Source: Labyrinthula sp. Ha (Eukaryota > Sar > Bigyra > Labyrinthulida > Labyrinthulaceae). From it: a stretch of 64,000 nucleotides of DNA. Position 1 is the first letter of the stretch. Each line of letters opens with the position of its first letter. Shown in pieces: positions 61,567 to 64,000 of this stretch. Location: assembly GCA_015227615.1 (NCBI GenBank), contig JAALGZ010000007.1:992001-1056000 (forward strand). Reading direction: 5' to 3'. The notes below the pieces were generated by a model. The model was not told where the DNA came from. It did no database searches and was given only the letters and a program-made list of their open reading frames with translations. Position numbers and translations under genes: made by a program.

Positions 61567-64000
61567 ATAGTCACAGCTCTGCCAGACGTTATTATACATT
61601 GCCGTGAAGGCTTGTGTCTTCCTATTCTTATATTAAGTTTATAATGATTAGGATAAGTACAACTAAAAGAAAAAGTTTAACAAAGTTCATCGTTACCAAT
61701 GGCTGCAATTGAGTCTTTTTTCTACCTCTAAACACAAGTGCAATGTTAGTGTACAATGTAGCACTAGCGAGGTACTCCAACAACCAGGAATGCTACATTG
61801 AGTACAAAGGTAGCATCAAAACTAAAAACCCCTATATGTCGTGTATTTTTCAATACAAAGGATTCACATAGAGTATCTCTAGAGCGACATAGCAATTCTG
61901 TTTGGATTCATATATTGATATAAAATATTTACATTGCATCGTGAATTTGTTTGTCTTTCTATATGAGTAACTTTGAGTTACTTTGACTTTTTAATCTAAA
62001 CTCTAACCATACATAGAAGAACGAGCACTCACTTCTCTATTTCATTGCATAATTGCGCTACATCCAGATACCTTATCTGTTCTAGAGCTCAAATTAATTC
62101 TCTACAGCATCGATTTTATGGGAAAATTGAACAGGGCTTCTTTTACTAAAGAAAAATATTTAACAAAATAAATAAATTGAATTGGTATAAATTTAGATTT
62201 TATTCGGAAGGGGTCTTTCCTATTAGTATTGATGACATATTGCGTGGAAACATATCTTGCAAAAACATTCTTGATTTTCTCTTTTAAGTGGGTAGGGATT
62301 ATAAATTATAATATGAAAATATTTAAACTAGTATAAATGTAAATAATTACAGCAGTTAGCGACTATTAACTTAATAGTTATCCTGAAGTTGGGGCTAAGG
62401 TTAACTCTATGCACACAATAAGTTGGCACACTAAACATTTTTATGTGTCAAATTCGTCTTCTTGATTGCAGTGTACCAGAAAAGGGAAAAATTAGTCATT
62501 TATAATTTATTGGCTTTGAAAACGAATCATACAAGAATATTTGGCGAAATAGTACTTTTGTAAATGTAGGGAATATGAGCTATATATTTTTTGGTAAAAG
62601 AACAAAGATAGTTATATTTGTTTCATTTGCAACAACTGAAAAATCAAAGGAACAAAAGGCACAGATAAATAGCTGACAAAGATTACATTTAAAAAATTAG
62701 GAAAATACTTTTGAGTAAGCCTTTCAGAAATCAATGTGTGTAATAAGATATCCATAATTGTGTTCCACAAGTAAGATCAATACCTTTCTGCTTGGAAGTT
62801 ACAAATTTTACAGGAAAGAGTACCAAAAGAACCTCGTGACCAAGTAATCGAAATTGGGTATAGATTTTGAGTTTTACAGCGAGAAGTATGCAAAGACTGG
62901 GTATTTCTATTTACTCATGATACCAAATACTTGATATTTTCTCTTCCTGAAAGAAGTTTTATAGAAAGTGTTTGATGTAAATATAGATTACCTAACCATA
63001 GCAAAGCAAAAAATTTATAAATTATGGAAGTATGTATCACTTATTAATTATGTTAAGTTAGGATTTCGAGTTAACTTTGCATAGCATAATGGTAAAAGAC
63101 ACCACTTGTAGTACTAAGCATTATCAAACAAAATAAATGGCAACTCTTTCAATTATACTTTGAAATGAAGATTTAATGAGCTAACTCGTTTTCGGGACCC
63201 CCTCATCATGTTGCTTTCTGTACATGGTTTCTTAAAGCTGGAAGTAGAACCTGAGCATATCTAAACTATTTTTGCTCGTTTCCCTATTAGTGTATTCTAA
63301 CATGAGTAACAAATAACGGATGTTAATATTTGGTATCTACATTTTATTTGTTTCTATAACTATAAAGCTAAAGTAACAAGTGAAGATACTTGTTACAGAG
63401 ATAGAGAACATGAATAAATATACATCTCTTTCAGATGATAGTATATTATAAGAATAAATATCATGATATTACATGATGTGAAGAGTCTAGTAAAGAATAG
63501 AATGAAAAGAGTTAAATTGAATAGAATTGACGAAAATATAGCAGCCCTGAACTGCTACCTGTAGTTATACCGGGAATTAAACCTCACTTCGTATTTTTTA
63601 TAACATTAATTATTTGTTTTCTTATATTTTAAAATATTTAAAGCCGTTAAGAGAAGGTATATATCTCACATACAATGCTTTAGGATTCACATTATAAATT
63701 AGTACTAGATACCATCATACTTTGTTTACATGGGATGATCCCTAATGGAAGTTATGCAAAAGGTAGGAAAAACTGCAGTATGTCTTAATCTTAAAACAGA
63801 TTTATTAAAACATACAAAAAACTAACAAGATGAAATGTTTTCATTCTTCAAAATAAGCTAGTTCTTATTTTTAAATATACAACTTCATTGACATATATAA
63901 TTGTGACACAGACTCTACATACATTCTTTGTTTAGGGTTTCATGGTAAGCTCACAGTCGTGAAGGAGCAAATACATATATAGGGGAAATTATAGCGTATG

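Larger units (their letters stand above)
59093..64000. other. Gene desert with inverted and dispersed repeats
   Basis: About 4.9 kb to the right edge with no supported gene. It holds a 28-bp tandem duplication (59184-59249), an inverted-repeat cluster (61109-61223), a hairpin (61443-61470) and a dispersed repeat copy (61459-61566), listed separately. The interval 61225-61440 is less AT-rich than its surroundings but has no readable coding frame. Confidence 0.55.

Overview
This window is nuclear DNA from an unidentified, probably unicellular, eukaryote. The evidence is spliceosomal introns, nuclear genes for mitochondrial ribosomal proteins (uL5m and mL43), a 20S proteasome alpha-2 subunit, TAF13 of TFIID, eIF3j, an Ste20-type kinase and a chromovirus-type retroelement. 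TAA, TAG and TGA all serve as stops and the code reads as standard. The DNA is AT-rich. The most distinctive trait is intron size: every intron needed to restore a family reading frame, 16 in five genes, is only 27-33 nt long, most often 28 nt, with GT...AG ends. Such tiny introns are known from a few unrelated protists (Paramecium, Blastocystis, some heterotrich ciliates and some microsporidia-related parasites). I cannot name the organism. A GARP-like Myb gene would fit an alga, stramenopile or amoebozoan better than a fungus or animal, but this is weak evidence.

Layout. 1-6.3 kb: minus-strand fossil of a Ty3/Gypsy chromovirus, cut by the left edge. 6.5-7.1: mitochondrial uL5. 7.1-13.3: no gene seen. 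13.3-16.0: compact island of a TPR protein, TAF13 and an ADP-ribose/CDP-alcohol diphosphatase. 16.0-26.7: gene desert with a decayed LINE-type endonuclease. 26.7-30.6: a protein with seven 21-residue CGVWNP repeats, a GARP-like factor and mL43. 30.6-36.3: desert. 36.3-37.9: proteasome alpha-2, convergent with a nucleoredoxin-like protein lacking its redox cysteines. 37.9-42.6: desert with a decayed reading frame. 42.6-50.1: a six-exon orphan gene, two diverged Cys-rich seven-transmembrane paralogues, and eIF3j. 50.1-55.5: desert. 55.5-59.1: a helical-domain pseudokinase facing an Ste20/MST-like kinase with four introns. 59.1-64.0: desert with inverted and dispersed repeats.

The genes are mostly housekeeping (mitochondrial translation, proteasome, transcription and translation initiation) and lie in tight islands, often tail-to-tail with 68-155 bp between stops, separated by 5-10 kb of decayed, repeat-bearing DNA. 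I see no operon and no obvious metabolic cluster. The observations most worth following are the ultra-short introns, including two in the kinase gene that could be retained without breaking the frame, the CGVWNP repeat family, the paired Cys-rich seven-transmembrane receptors, and the convergent pseudokinase/kinase pair.
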